In this document: in pieces, positions 34,472 through 43,209 of the stretch
Layout of the letters: each line of letters starts with the position of its first letter
Numbering within the stretch: position 1 is the first letter of the stretch
DNA from: Micromonospora citrea
GTDB taxonomy: Bacteria > Actinomycetota > Actinomycetes > Mycobacteriales > Micromonosporaceae
Direction: 5' to 3'
DNA length: 64,000 nt
Assembly: GCF_900090315.1 (NCBI RefSeq)
Contig: NZ_FMHZ01000002.1
Span: 620,001-684,000, forward strand
Translations under genes and position numbers: made by a program
Notes under the pieces: generated by a model
What the model was told of the DNA's origin: nothing
Databases searched by the model: none
What the model saw: the letters and a program-made list of their open reading frames with translations, nothing else

Positions 34472-34485
34472 CTAATACGTATTAG
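34472..34485. promoter_or_regulatory. LacI-type operator 1
   Basis: CTAATACGTATTAG is a perfect 14-base palindrome with the central CG typical of LacI/GalR sites. It is the copy nearest to the glycosidase-like gene (start 34248, leftward), so it probably controls that gene. Confidence 0.8.
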
Positions 34486-34619
34486 CATCTATCTTTCTCG
34501 AATGCTGCTCGACCGGGCCACGCCCTGTCAAGGGGTTCGCGCGGCGAGCGTCGGCAGTGGCGGCCGTCGACCGGCCGGGCGCCGGCGAGCCGGGCGACCG
34601 GCCGGCACACCAACCTGGC

Positions 34620-34631
34620 TAATGCGCATTA
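34620..34631. promoter_or_regulatory. LacI-type operator 2
   Basis: TAATGCGCATTA is a perfect 12-base palindrome of the same consensus, 147 bases centre-to-centre from operator 1 and just upstream of the TTGACA promoter box of the lacI operon. Confidence 0.8.
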
Positions 34632-34718
34632 CTCCTGGGAGTTCATCGCTACGAAATCTCACGGAGACCTCTTGACACCGACCCGGTCGGACCGCCAGGC
34701 TCCTCTCCAACGCCGAGC

Positions 34719-34734
34719 GCTAATACGCATTAGC
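34719..34734. promoter_or_regulatory. LacI-type operator 3
   Basis: GCTAATACGCATTAGC is palindromic except for one internal pair and matches operators 1 and 2. It lies 101 bases centre-to-centre from operator 2 and directly before the ribosome-binding site of the LacI gene, so it should autoregulate the operon. Confidence 0.82.
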
Positions 34735-34753
34735 CGCACCGGAAGGACCCGAC

Positions 34754-35779
34754 GTGCCCACTACGCCCAGACGTGTGACGCAGCGTGACATCGCGCGACT
34801 GGCCGGCGTCAGCCAGGCAACCGTGTCGCTGGTGCTCAACAACCGGGCCGACACCGACGTCCGGATCGCGCCCGAAACCCGCGACCGCGTGCTGCGGGCG
34901 ATCGCGGAGACCGGGTACGCCGCCGACCCCGTGGCCCGCCGGCTCGCCTCGCGGTTCAACCGGATCATCGGCGTCTTCACCTACGAGCCGGCCTTTCCCA
35001 GCGGCAGCCGCGACTTCTTCCACCCGTTCCTGCTCGGCATCGAGGAGTACGCCGAACGGGCCGGCTGCGACCTGCTGCTGTTCACCAGCGCCCCGGTGAT
35101 CGACGGCCGGCGACGCATCTTCCACCAGGACAACCGGCTCCGCCTGGCCGACGGGTGCATCCTGCTCGGGCGGGAGATCGACGCCGCCGAGCTGCACCGG
35201 CTCAACCGCGACGGCTTCCCGTACGTCGCCGTCGGCCGCCGCGACGACGCCGGCGGCCCGGTGCCGTACGTCGGCGCCGACTACACCACCGCGGTCAGCG
35301 AGCTGGTCGGCCTGGCCCTCGCCCGCGGACACCGGCGCCTGGCCTACCTGAACATGGGCACCACCGCGGAGTCGTCGGAGGACCGGCGGCGCGGGTTCGT
35401 CGCCGCCACGACGGCCGCGGACAACGCCCGCCACCTGACGACCGTGGACCGGGACGCCGAGGCGATCCTCGACGACCTGCTGGCCGACCGGACCACCGTC
35501 GCCTTCGTGGAGGACTTCGCCACCGCCGTGGAACTCGAACTGGCCACCCGGCGGCGCGGCCTGACCGTGCCCGGCGACCTGTCGATCCTGACCCTCGGCG
35601 ACCCGACGGTCCCGGTGCCCACCGACCTCACGTTCACCGGGTTCCGCATCCCGCGCGAGGAGATGGGCCGGCAGTCCGTCGAGGTGCTGACCGGGGTCAT
35701 CGACGGCAGCGCCGACGGCGTGCAACAGCGGCTGCTCCCCTGCGAACTCGTCGAGGGCGACACCCTCGGCGCCCCCTGA
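34754..35779 (+). CDS. LacI-family transcriptional regulator
   Basis: A 341-residue repressor. The N-terminal helix-turn-helix reads VTQRDIARLAGVSQATVSLV followed by LNNRADTDVRIAPETRDRVL, with the hinge helix at YAADPVARRLAS. The rest is a periplasmic-binding-protein-like effector domain (IIGVFTYEPAF through GDLSILTLGDPTV and the ITGFRIPREEMG-like end). GGAAGGA before the GTG fixes the start. It heads the FAD-oxidoreductase/ABC/ROK/NanE operon and is preceded by three matching operators. The inducer is probably the imported sugar or a phosphorylated product such as ManNAc-6-P (inference). Confidence 0.95.
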   Translation: MPTTPRRVTQRDIARLAGVSQATVSLVLNNRADTDVRIAPETRDRVLRAIAETGYAADPVARRLASRFNRIIGVFTYEPAFPSGSRDFFHPFLLGIEEYAERAGCDLLLFTSAPVIDGRRRIFHQDNRLRLADGCILLGREIDAAELHRLNRDGFPYVAVGRRDDAGGPVPYVGADYTTAVSELVGLALARGHRRLAYLNMGTTAESSEDRRRGFVAATTAADNARHLTTVDRDAEAILDDLLADRTTVAFVEDFATAVELELATRRRGLTVPGDLSILTLGDPTVPVPTDLTFTGFRIPREEMGRQSVEVLTGVIDGSADGVQQRLLPCELVEGDTLGAP

Positions 35780-35829
35780 TCGGCGGTCGGCCGCGCCCAC
35801 GCGGTGACCGTGCAACCGGAAGGAAGCAA

Positions 35830-37434
35830 GTGGTACAGATGCGTGCGGACGTCCTCGTCGTCGGGGGCGGGCTGGGCGGGGTGGCGGCGGCGCTCGCCGC
35901 GGCCCGCTCCGGCCGGTCGGTCATCCTGACCGAGGAGTTCGACTGGCTCGGCGGGCAGCTCACCAGCCAGGCCGTCCCGCCGGACGAGCACTCCTGGATC
36001 GAACAGTTCGGCGCCACCGCGAGCTACCGGGCCCTGCGCACCGGGATCCGCGACTACTACCGCCGGCACTACCCGCTGACCGAACGGTCGCGGGCCTGGA
36101 CCGATCTCAACCCCGGGGCCGGCTGGGTCAGCCGGATCTGTCACGAGCCCCGGGTGGCCGTCGCCGTCATCGAGCAGATGCTGGCGCCGTACCGCGGATC
36201 CGGCCGGCTGACCGTCCTCCAGCCGTACCGGCCGGTCGCCGCCGAGACCGACGGGGACCGCGTGGTCGCGGTGACCCTCGCGCACCGCGACCGCGACGAC
36301 CGCATCGACGTCACCGCCCCGTACGTCCTCGACGCCACCGAGACCGGCGAGCTGCTGCCGCTGACCGGCACCGAGTACGTCACCGGCTTCGAGTCGCGGG
36401 CCGACACCGGCGAGCCCAGCGCGCCGGCCGAGGCGCAGCCGATGAACATGCAGGCCGTCTCCGTCTGCTTCGCCCTCGACCACGTCGACGGCGACCACAC
36501 CATCGACCGCCCGGCCAACTACGACTTCTGGCGCGACTACAAGCCCGACTTCTGGGGCGACCGGCTGCTGTCCTGGCGATCGCCGCACCCGCGCACCCTG
36601 GAGATCGTCGAACGCAGCTTCACCCCCAACCCCGACGACGACCCGCTGACCGTCAACGCCGACCAGCGGCTCAACCCGGGCGACGGCAACCTCTGGACGT
36701 TCCGGCGCATCGCCGCCCGGCGCAACTTCACCGACGGCGCGTACGGCAGCGACATCACGCTGGTGAACTGGCCGATGATCGACTATTTCGAGGGCCCCGT
36801 CATCGACGTGCCGAACGCGTCGTGGCACCTGGGCAAGGCCCGCGAGCTGTCGTACTCGGTCCTCTACTGGTTGCAGACCGAGGCACCCCGCCCGGACGGC
36901 GGCACCGGCTTCCCCGGCCTGCGCCTGCGCGGCGACGTGACCGGCAGCCGCGACGGCCTGGCGCAGGCCCCCTACATCCGGGAGTCGCGCCGCATCCGGG
37001 CCGAGTACACGGTGGTCGAGCAGGACCTGTCGCTGGCCGTGCGCGGCGAGCACGGCGCGGTCTCCTACCCGGACTCGGTCGGCGTGGGGATGTACCGCAT
37101 CGACCTGCACCCCTCCACCGGCGGCGACAACTACATCGACGTCGGCTCCTGCCCGTTCGAGATCCCCCTCGGCGCGCTGGTCCCGCAACGCGTCGAGAAC
37201 CTGCTGCCGGCCGGCAAGAACATCGGCACCACACACGTCACCAACGGCAGCTACCGGTTGCACCCGGTCGAGTGGAACGTCGGCGAGGTCGCCGGCATGC
37301 TCGCCGACTTCTGTCTGGCGCGGGGCGAGTCCCCGCGCGCGGTCCGCGGCACCCCCCGCCTGCTGGCCGACTTCCAGGACCGCCTCTCGGCGGCCGGCGT
37401 GGAGACGCGCTGGCCCGAGATCGCGGGCTACTGA
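35830..37434 (+). CDS. FAD-dependent oxidoreductase (FAD_oxidored family)
   Basis: A 534-residue flavoprotein. The dinucleotide-binding motif is VLVVGGGLGGVAAALAAARS, followed by the TEEFDWLGGQLTSQAVPPDE segment characteristic of the FAD_oxidored (PF12831) group, and a C-terminal flavin-contact region LLPAGKNIGTTHVTNGSYRL. No signal peptide is visible, so it is cytosolic. GGAAGGA fits the GTG at 35830; ATG 35839 is nine bases further on. Its place between the LacI gene and the sugar-binding protein implies a dedicated redox step on the imported sugar, not part of known ManNAc or sialic acid routes. Substrate unknown. Confidence 0.88.
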   Translation: MVQMRADVLVVGGGLGGVAAALAAARSGRSVILTEEFDWLGGQLTSQAVPPDEHSWIEQFGATASYRALRTGIRDYYRRHYPLTERSRAWTDLNPGAGWVSRICHEPRVAVAVIEQMLAPYRGSGRLTVLQPYRPVAAETDGDRVVAVTLAHRDRDDRIDVTAPYVLDATETGELLPLTGTEYVTGFESRADTGEPSAPAEAQPMNMQAVSVCFALDHVDGDHTIDRPANYDFWRDYKPDFWGDRLLSWRSPHPRTLEIVERSFTPNPDDDPLTVNADQRLNPGDGNLWTFRRIAARRNFTDGAYGSDITLVNWPMIDYFEGPVIDVPNASWHLGKARELSYSVLYWLQTEAPRPDGGTGFPGLRLRGDVTGSRDGLAQAPYIRESRRIRAEYTVVEQDLSLAVRGEHGAVSYPDSVGVGMYRIDLHPSTGGDNYIDVGSCPFEIPLGALVPQRVENLLPAGKNIGTTHVTNGSYRLHPVEWNVGEVAGMLADFCLARGESPRAVRGTPRLLADFQDRLSAAGVETRWPEIAGY

Positions 37435-37457
37435 ACACCCCCGGTGAGGAGAAGATC

Positions 37458-38741
37458 ATGAGATTGGGAAAGGGTGTGCGCGGTGTCGCCGCGGCACTGG
37501 CCGGCGTCCTCGCGCTGTCCGCCTGCGGCGGCGGTGACGAGGCCGGGGACAAGGGCCCGGCCAGCCTGCGGATGACCGTCTGGTCGGCCAACGAGGCGCA
37601 CCTCAAGCTGTTCAACGAGATCGCCGACGAGTACCGCAAGACCCATCCGGAGGTCGCGGCCATCACGTTCGACCCGCTGCCGTTCGAGAACTACACCACG
37701 ACGCTGACCACCCAGATCGCCGGCGGGAACGCGCCCGACCTGGCCTGGGTGTTCGAGAACTCCGCCCCCGACTTCGTCTCCTCCGGGGCGCTGCTGCCGC
37801 TGGACGACACCCTGAGGAAGACCGACGGCTACCAGTACGACGACATCTCCCCGGCCACCCTCAAGCTCTGGCAGAACGACGGCAAGCTGTACGCGTACCC
37901 GTTCTCCACCTCGCCGTTCGGGGTCTTCGTCAACACCGACCTGATCAAGAAGGCCGGGCAGAAGACCCCGGCCGAGCTGATCGCGGCCGGGCAGTGGAAC
38001 TGGGACAGCGCGCTGTCCGTCGCCGGAGCCACGGCGGGCGCGACCGGCAAGGCCGGCCTGGTGATCCGCGACTTCGACTACAAGGGCTGGGACAACCTGT
38101 CGACGTTCTGGACCGGCTGGGGCGCGCAGGCGTGGAGCGAGGACGGAAAGTCCTGCGGCTTCGCCGCCCCGGAGATGGTCGAGGCGATGACCACCCTGCA
38201 CAAGGCGATCTTCACCGGCAAGGCGCTGCCCGGCCCGGGCACGACCGCCGACTTCTTCGCCGGCGACGCGGCGATGACGGTCACCCAGATCTCCCGCGCC
38301 TCGCTGCTGAAGCCGGACGGCTTCGGCTGGGACCTGGTCCCGCTGCCGGCCGGCCCCAAGGGAAGCTACTCCGTGATCGGCCAGGCCGGCATCGGGGTGA
38401 TGAAGAAGAGCAAGAACGCCGACGCCGCGGCCGGCTTCCTCGCCTTCCTGACCAACCCCACCAACTCGGCCAAGCTCGCCCAGTTCTTCCCGCCGCCGCG
38501 CCAGTCGCAGCTGACCGCGGAGACGCTGGGCAAGACGAACCCGATGCTCAAGCCCGAGCAGTTGCAGAAGGTCGTCATCGACGGCATCACCAACGGCGTG
38601 GTCAAGCCGAGTCACGCCGGGCAGGCCGAGCTCAGCCAGCAGGTGCGCGCCGGGCTCGACCCGCTGTGGAAGGCGGACGCGGACGTCAAGGCCGTCCTGG
38701 ACGGCGTCTGCACCAAGATCCAGCCGCTGCTGGCGAAGTAG
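37458..38741 (+). CDS. Sugar-binding lipoprotein of the LacI operon
   Basis: A 427-residue family 1 solute-binding protein. The N-terminus MRLGKGVRGVAAALAGVLAL leads into SACGGG, a lipobox. The mature part begins LRMTVWSANEAHLKLFNEIA and has PDLAWVFENSAPDFVSSGAL and the GDAAMTVTQISRASL segment common to CUT1 binding proteins. GAGGAG precedes the ATG. It should define uptake of the amino sugar or acidic sugar fed to the downstream kinase and epimerase. Confidence 0.93.
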   Translation: MRLGKGVRGVAAALAGVLALSACGGGDEAGDKGPASLRMTVWSANEAHLKLFNEIADEYRKTHPEVAAITFDPLPFENYTTTLTTQIAGGNAPDLAWVFENSAPDFVSSGALLPLDDTLRKTDGYQYDDISPATLKLWQNDGKLYAYPFSTSPFGVFVNTDLIKKAGQKTPAELIAAGQWNWDSALSVAGATAGATGKAGLVIRDFDYKGWDNLSTFWTGWGAQAWSEDGKSCGFAAPEMVEAMTTLHKAIFTGKALPGPGTTADFFAGDAAMTVTQISRASLLKPDGFGWDLVPLPAGPKGSYSVIGQAGIGVMKKSKNADAAAGFLAFLTNPTNSAKLAQFFPPPRQSQLTAETLGKTNPMLKPEQLQKVVIDGITNGVVKPSHAGQAELSQQVRAGLDPLWKADADVKAVLDGVCTKIQPLLAK

Positions 38742-38753
38742 GGCAGCCTGACC

Positions 38754-39707
38754 ATGTCCCAGACGGACACGACGGTGGGCGGGGTCGAGGCCCCGCCCAC
38801 CCGGGACCGGCCGCCGCCGCGGCCGTACTGGACCAGCCGCCGCCGCGACCAGCTCACCGGTTACCTGTTCATCGCGCCCCAACTCATCGGCAGCGCCGTC
38901 TTCGTGATCCTGCCGCTGATCCTGGTGGTCTGGTACAGCCTGCACGAGTGGAACGTGCTGGCCGGCACGTTCGAGTTCGTCGGCACCGAGAACTACGCGG
39001 CGCTGGGCGAGGACACCAACCTCGGCCCGGTGCTGCGGGCCACCGGCCTCTTCTCGGTCGGGTTGGTGGTGTTCAACCTCGCCCTGGCCCTGCTGCTGGC
39101 CGTACTGCTCAACCAGAGGCTGCGCGGCACGATCGTGTTCCGCACCCTGTTCTTCTCCCCCGTGGTCGTCTCGCTTGTCGCCTGGACGATCGTGTGGGGG
39201 TTCCTGCTGCAGGACAACGGCGGCGTGAACGGCCTGCTCGACACGATCGGCGTGGACGGGCCGAACTGGCTGCGCGGCGAGACCACCGCCATGGTCTCGG
39301 TCGTCGTGGTGCAGGTGTTCAAGAACGTCGGCCTGAACATGGTGCTCTTCCTGGCCGCCCTCCAGGGCGTGCCGGCCGAGCTGTACGAGGCCGCCGAGGT
39401 CGACGGGGCGAGCCGGCTGCGCCAGTTCTGGCGGATCACGGTGCCGATGATCAGCCCGACCATCCTGCTCACCTCGATCATCACGGTGGTCGGCTCGTTG
39501 CAGGTCTTCGCGCAGATCGCGGTGCTCACCCAGGGCGGCCCCGGCACCTCGACCACGGTGCTCGTCTACTACCTCTACCAGCAGGCGTTCCAGTTCCACC
39601 ACTTCGGCTACGGCGCCACCCTGTCGATCGTGCTGTTCGGCATCGTGCTCGCGCTCACCGTGCTGCAGTGGCAGATGCGTAAGAGGTGGGTCCACCATGA
39701 GTCGTGA
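38754..39707 (+). CDS. Carbohydrate ABC transporter permease (MalF type)
   Basis: A 317-residue CUT1 permease with a Pro-rich cytosolic N-terminus, about six membrane helices and the EAA loop AELYEAAEVDGASRLRQFWR. The segment YSLHEWNVLAGTFEFVGTEN is the typical first extracytoplasmic loop. Its end overlaps the next permease gene by 11 bases. The operon has no ATPase gene. Confidence 0.94.
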   Translation: MSQTDTTVGGVEAPPTRDRPPPRPYWTSRRRDQLTGYLFIAPQLIGSAVFVILPLILVVWYSLHEWNVLAGTFEFVGTENYAALGEDTNLGPVLRATGLFSVGLVVFNLALALLLAVLLNQRLRGTIVFRTLFFSPVVVSLVAWTIVWGFLLQDNGGVNGLLDTIGVDGPNWLRGETTAMVSVVVVQVFKNVGLNMVLFLAALQGVPAELYEAAEVDGASRLRQFWRITVPMISPTILLTSIITVVGSLQVFAQIAVLTQGGPGTSTTVLVYYLYQQAFQFHHFGYGATLSIVLFGIVLALTVLQWQMRKRWVHHES

Positions 39708-40539
39708 GCTGTCGCGCCGGACCAAGCTGGTGCTCTACGGGGTGCTGATGGTCCTGGCGGTCCCGTTCGTCTTCCCGACCTGGTGGATGGTCACGTCGTC
39801 GCTGAAGCCGGTGGCCGACATCTTCGCCTTCCCGCCGCAGCTCCTGCCGGTCGACCCGCAGCTGGACGCGTACCGGCGGGTGTTCGAGTTGCAGCCGTTC
39901 GGTCAGCAGTACCTGAACAGCCTCTACATCGCGCTGGTGGTCACCGTCGGCACCCTGGCGGTGGCGGCGCTGGCCGGGTACGCCTTCGCCCGGATCCGCT
40001 TCCGTGGCCAGAACGTGCTGTTCCTGGTGATCCTCGCCGGCCTGCTCATCCCGAGCGAGGTGACGATCGTCCCGCTGTTCCAGATGTTCTTCAAGCTGGG
40101 CCTGGTCGACACCCACTGGCCGCTGATCCTGGTGCCGATCCTCGGCGCGCCGAGCGTCCTGGCCACGTTCATCATGCGGCAGTTCTTCATCAGCCTCCCC
40201 GGCGAGTTGGAGGAGGCGGCCCGCGTGGACGGGCTGGGCCGGTTCGCCACCTTCTGGAAGATCGCCCTGCCGCTGTCCCGGCCCGCACTGGGCGCGGTCG
40301 CCATCTTCACGTTCCTGCACAGCTGGAACCTGTACCTGGAGCCGATCGTGTTCCTCTCCTCCCCGGAGAAGTTCACCCTGCCCCAGGCGCTCACCCAGTT
40401 CGTCGACGCCTACGGCGGCCCGATGTGGAACGTCCAGCTCGCCGCGGCCTCGATGACCGCGCTGCCGGTCCTGGCGGTCTTCGTCATCGCGCAGAAGCAG
40501 TTCGTCGAGGGACTGGCCCACACCGGCCTCAAGGGATGA
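39697..40539 (+). CDS. Carbohydrate ABC transporter permease (MalG type)
   Basis: A 280-residue CUT1 permease. It has the MalG-like start VFPTWWMVTSSLKPVADIFA, the EAA loop GELEEAARVDGLGRFATFWK and the C-terminus QKQFVEGLAHTGLKG. Its stop overlaps the ROK kinase start as ATGA, tying transport to phosphorylation. Confidence 0.94.
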   Translation: MSRELSRRTKLVLYGVLMVLAVPFVFPTWWMVTSSLKPVADIFAFPPQLLPVDPQLDAYRRVFELQPFGQQYLNSLYIALVVTVGTLAVAALAGYAFARIRFRGQNVLFLVILAGLLIPSEVTIVPLFQMFFKLGLVDTHWPLILVPILGAPSVLATFIMRQFFISLPGELEEAARVDGLGRFATFWKIALPLSRPALGAVAIFTFLHSWNLYLEPIVFLSSPEKFTLPQALTQFVDAYGGPMWNVQLAAASMTALPVLAVFVIAQKQFVEGLAHTGLKG

Positions 40540-41489
40540 CGGCGCCGGCTCCCCGGGTCGGCGTCGACATCGGCGGCACCAAGACCGTGGCGGCGCTGGT
40601 CGGGGCGGACGGGCGGGTGCTCGGGCGACGCCGGGCACCCACCCCGGCCACGTCGGGCCCGGCCGCCGTGCTGGACACCGCCGCGCGGCTCGCCCGGGAC
40701 CTGCTCGACGCGGCCGACGACGGTCCGGTCGGCGTGGGCGCCGCCGGCGCGATCGACCCGGCCACCGGCACCGTCCGGTACGCCACCGACAGCCTGCCCG
40801 GCTGGTCCGGCACACCGGTCGCCGACGAGTTGGCCGAACGGCTGGCCCGACCGGTGCGGGTCACCAACGACGTGAACGCCGCCGCGCTCGGCGAGAGCTG
40901 GGTCGGCGCCGGCCACGACCGGCGGGAGCTGCTGCTGGTCGCGGTCGGCACCGGCCTGGGCGGCGCGATGCTCCAGGGCGGTCGGATCTCCACCGGCGCC
41001 CGGGGCGGAGCCGGCGAGGTGGGGCACCTTCCGGCGCCCGGCGCCGAGCGGCTGCGCTGCGGCTGCGGCCGGTACGGGCACCTGGAGGGCATCGCCTCGG
41101 GCACGGGACTGGCTGGCGCGTACGCCCTGGAGACCGGCCTGCGGATCACCGGCCGGGCCGTGGCGCAGCGGGCGGCGACCGGCGACCCGACCGCCCGGGA
41201 GGTGCTGGACCGCGCCGGCGCCGCCCTCGGCGGTGCGCTCGCGGGACTGGTCGCCCTGCTCGATCCGCAGGCGGTGGTCGTGGCCGGCGGCGCGGCCGAC
41301 GCGCTGCTTCCCGGCGCCGCCGCGGCCTTCGCGGCCGAACTGCCCCCGGCCTGGGCGGACGTGCCCCTGCTCCCCGCGGCGCTGGGCGGCGACGCCGTCG
41401 CGGTCGGCGCGGCCCGACTCGCCGGCGACGTTCCGCCGGGCGTCGGTGGGACACGCCCCTCTCCCCGCGACGGAAGGACGAGACGATGA
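40536..41489 (+). CDS. nanK: ROK-family sugar kinase (probable ManNAc kinase)
   Basis: A 317-residue ROK kinase. The phosphate-binding motif is VGVDIGGTKTVAA (about 8-20), the catalytic aspartate lies in TNDVNAAALGE (about D112), and the ROK zinc site spans GEVGHLP (about H164) and CGCGRYGHLEG (C175, C177, H182). Most ROK kinases have a third cysteine where this one has histidine. The NanE gene that follows by a 4-base overlap makes N-acetylmannosamine the likely substrate, but glucose or GlcNAc kinase activity cannot be excluded from sequence. Confidence 0.85.
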   Translation: MTAPAPRVGVDIGGTKTVAALVGADGRVLGRRRAPTPATSGPAAVLDTAARLARDLLDAADDGPVGVGAAGAIDPATGTVRYATDSLPGWSGTPVADELAERLARPVRVTNDVNAAALGESWVGAGHDRRELLLVAVGTGLGGAMLQGGRISTGARGGAGEVGHLPAPGAERLRCGCGRYGHLEGIASGTGLAGAYALETGLRITGRAVAQRAATGDPTAREVLDRAGAALGGALAGLVALLDPQAVVVAGGAADALLPGAAAAFAAELPPAWADVPLLPAALGGDAVAVGAARLAGDVPPGVGGTRPSPRDGRTRR

Positions 41490-42187
41490 ACGTGTTCGAC
41501 GACCTGGCCGGCGGGCTGGTGGTCTCCTGCCAACCGCTGAACGACGAGCCCGACGACCCGATGCGCGACCCCCACGTCCAGGCCCGGGTGGCGGCGGCGG
41601 TCGTACGCGGCGGCGCGGTGGCGATCCGGGCCAACGGACCGGCCGACGTCGCGGCGATCCGCGCCGCCGTCGACGTGCCGGTGATCGGTCTGCACAAGGA
41701 CGGCGTCGACGGGGTGTTCATCACCCCCACGGCGGAGCACGCCGTCGGCGTGGCGGCGGCCGGGGCGCACGTCGTCGCCGTCGACGCCACCGACCGCCCC
41801 CGTCCGGACGGGCGGACCTTCGCCGACACGGTCCGCGCGATCCGGGCCCGGACGGAGGCGTTGGTCCTCGCCGACGTCGCCACGGCGGCGGAGGGCGTGG
41901 CCGCCGTCCGCGACGGCGCGGACGCGGTGGCCACGACGCTCTCCGGCTACACCCCGTCCAGCCCTCGCCGGGACGGTCCCGACCTGGCACTCGTGGCGGA
42001 ACTCGCCGCGCTCGTTCCGGTGCCGGTGATCGCCGAGGGCCGCTACCGCGAGCCGGAGCACGTCGACCGGGCCTTCGCGGCCGGCGCCCACGCGGTGGTG
42101 ATGGGCAACGCGATCACCTCACCGTTGTGGATCACGCGCCGGCTCGTGGGGGCCGTCCGCCGTCCCGCCGGGACGCACGGGGCGTAG
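41486..42187 (+). CDS. nanE: N-acetylmannosamine-6-phosphate 2-epimerase
   Basis: A 233-residue TIM-barrel protein of the NanE family, which converts ManNAc-6-P to GlcNAc-6-P. The family opening GLVVSCQPLNDEPDDPMRDP is clear, with the catalytic lysine in PVIGLHKDGVDGVFITPT and the acidic residue in PVPVIAEGRYREPEHV. It ends the LacI operon and is fused translationally to the ROK kinase gene by ATGA. Together they feed amino sugar into GlcNAc-6-P catabolism. No sialic acid lyase lies in the same operon. Confidence 0.92.
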   Translation: MNVFDDLAGGLVVSCQPLNDEPDDPMRDPHVQARVAAAVVRGGAVAIRANGPADVAAIRAAVDVPVIGLHKDGVDGVFITPTAEHAVGVAAAGAHVVAVDATDRPRPDGRTFADTVRAIRARTEALVLADVATAAEGVAAVRDGADAVATTLSGYTPSSPRRDGPDLALVAELAALVPVPVIAEGRYREPEHVDRAFAAGAHAVVMGNAITSPLWITRRLVGAVRRPAGTHGA

Positions 42188-42211
42188 CACCACCGCCGCG
42201 CCGGCGGAGTC

Positions 42212-43135
42212 TCAGCGCTCTCCCGGCACTTCGGACGGCGGGCAGCAGACCGTGAGCGCGCCGGGCATCACCCGCACCTTCAGCGTGGAGACCTCCTTGC
42301 GCGCGCCGCCGTCGAGCTCGTACGTGCGCGGCGCAGCCAGCCGCACCTTGATCCTGCGGCCTCGCGTGACGCGTACGAACGGCGACTCCTCCGAGCGGCC
42401 GGCGGCCATCCGGCCGAGGGTGCGCGCCCAGTCGACCGCGCCGTTGGCGGTGGACACGCCGACCTCCAGGCAGCCGTCGTCGGGGCGGGCGTCGTCGAAG
42501 GCGGGGATGCCGCCGGTGATGGTGCCGACGTTGCCGAACAGCACGCAGCTCGCCTCGCCGTCGAACCACTTCGCGCCGTCGACGGTGATCCGGGTGGCGA
42601 CCAGTTCGCCCCGCACGTGCCGCAACCCCGTCCACATGTACGCGAGGCGGCCGAACCGGCCCTTGAGCGTGCGGTCGGCGTCACGGATCAGGTCGCCGTC
42701 GAAGCCGGCGCCGGCCATGACGGCGAAGTGCTCGCCGTTGAGCCTGCCGAGGTCGAGGGCGCGCCGCCGGCCACACAGACCGATCCGGACCGCCTCGGGC
42801 AGGTCCTCGGGGATGCCGAGGTTCGCGGCGAAGAGGTTGGCGGTGCCGGCGGGCAGGATCGCCATGGCGGCGTCCGCGCCGGCGAGGGTGTCGGCGCAGC
42901 GCTGCACCATGCCGTCGCCGCCCCACACGAAGATCAGTTCGGCGCCCTTCTTCAGCGCCTTACGGACCTTCTTCGGCGCCTTGCGGCTCTTGGGCACCTC
43001 GTACCAGAGCAGGTCCTCGACCCCGGCGCCGGCCAGTTCCGCGCGCAGCGCGTCGAGGCCGCCGCCGAGGCTCTTCCTACGGTGGGCGACGACGGCGACC
43101 CTGCCGACAGCCGCCGGCGCGGTGCTCGTGCTCAT
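42212..43135 (-). CDS. Diacylglycerol/lipid kinase-family protein (YegS-like)
   Basis: A 307-residue member of the diacylglycerol kinase catalytic family. The nucleotide-binding motif GGDG is in IFVWGGDGMVQRCADTLAG, followed by AILPAGTANLFAANLGIP and the second-domain strand MAGAGFDGDLIRDADRTLKG. Members phosphorylate diacylglycerol, sphingosine-like or other lipids. ATG 43135 is chosen because MSTSTAPAAVGRVAVVAHRR gives the normal family start; no strong ribosome-binding site is seen. It converges on nanE with 24 bases between stops. Confidence 0.88.
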   Translation of the reverse strand: MSTSTAPAAVGRVAVVAHRRKSLGGGLDALRAELAGAGVEDLLWYEVPKSRKAPKKVRKALKKGAELIFVWGGDGMVQRCADTLAGADAAMAILPAGTANLFAANLGIPEDLPEAVRIGLCGRRRALDLGRLNGEHFAVMAGAGFDGDLIRDADRTLKGRFGRLAYMWTGLRHVRGELVATRITVDGAKWFDGEASCVLFGNVGTITGGIPAFDDARPDDGCLEVGVSTANGAVDWARTLGRMAAGRSEESPFVRVTRGRRIKVRLAAPRTYELDGGARKEVSTLKVRVMPGALTVCCPPSEVPGER

Positions 43136-43209
43136 GGCCGGCGGTGATACCCAGGCGGCCCGGTTTCCACGCCTGGGCCAGGGTGTGGCCGAGCACGGCC
43201 GTGGGGTAC

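Larger units (their letters stand above)
34249..34753. promoter_or_regulatory. Divergent control region of the LacI regulon
   Basis: These 505 bases carry no gene. They hold three copies of a TAATxCGxATTA operator (listed separately) and a plausible promoter for lacI: TTGACA at 34672-34677 with CAGGCT at 34696-34701, spaced 18. The promoter lies between the second and third operators, an arrangement suited to repression by looping or by blocking clearance. Confidence 0.7.
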
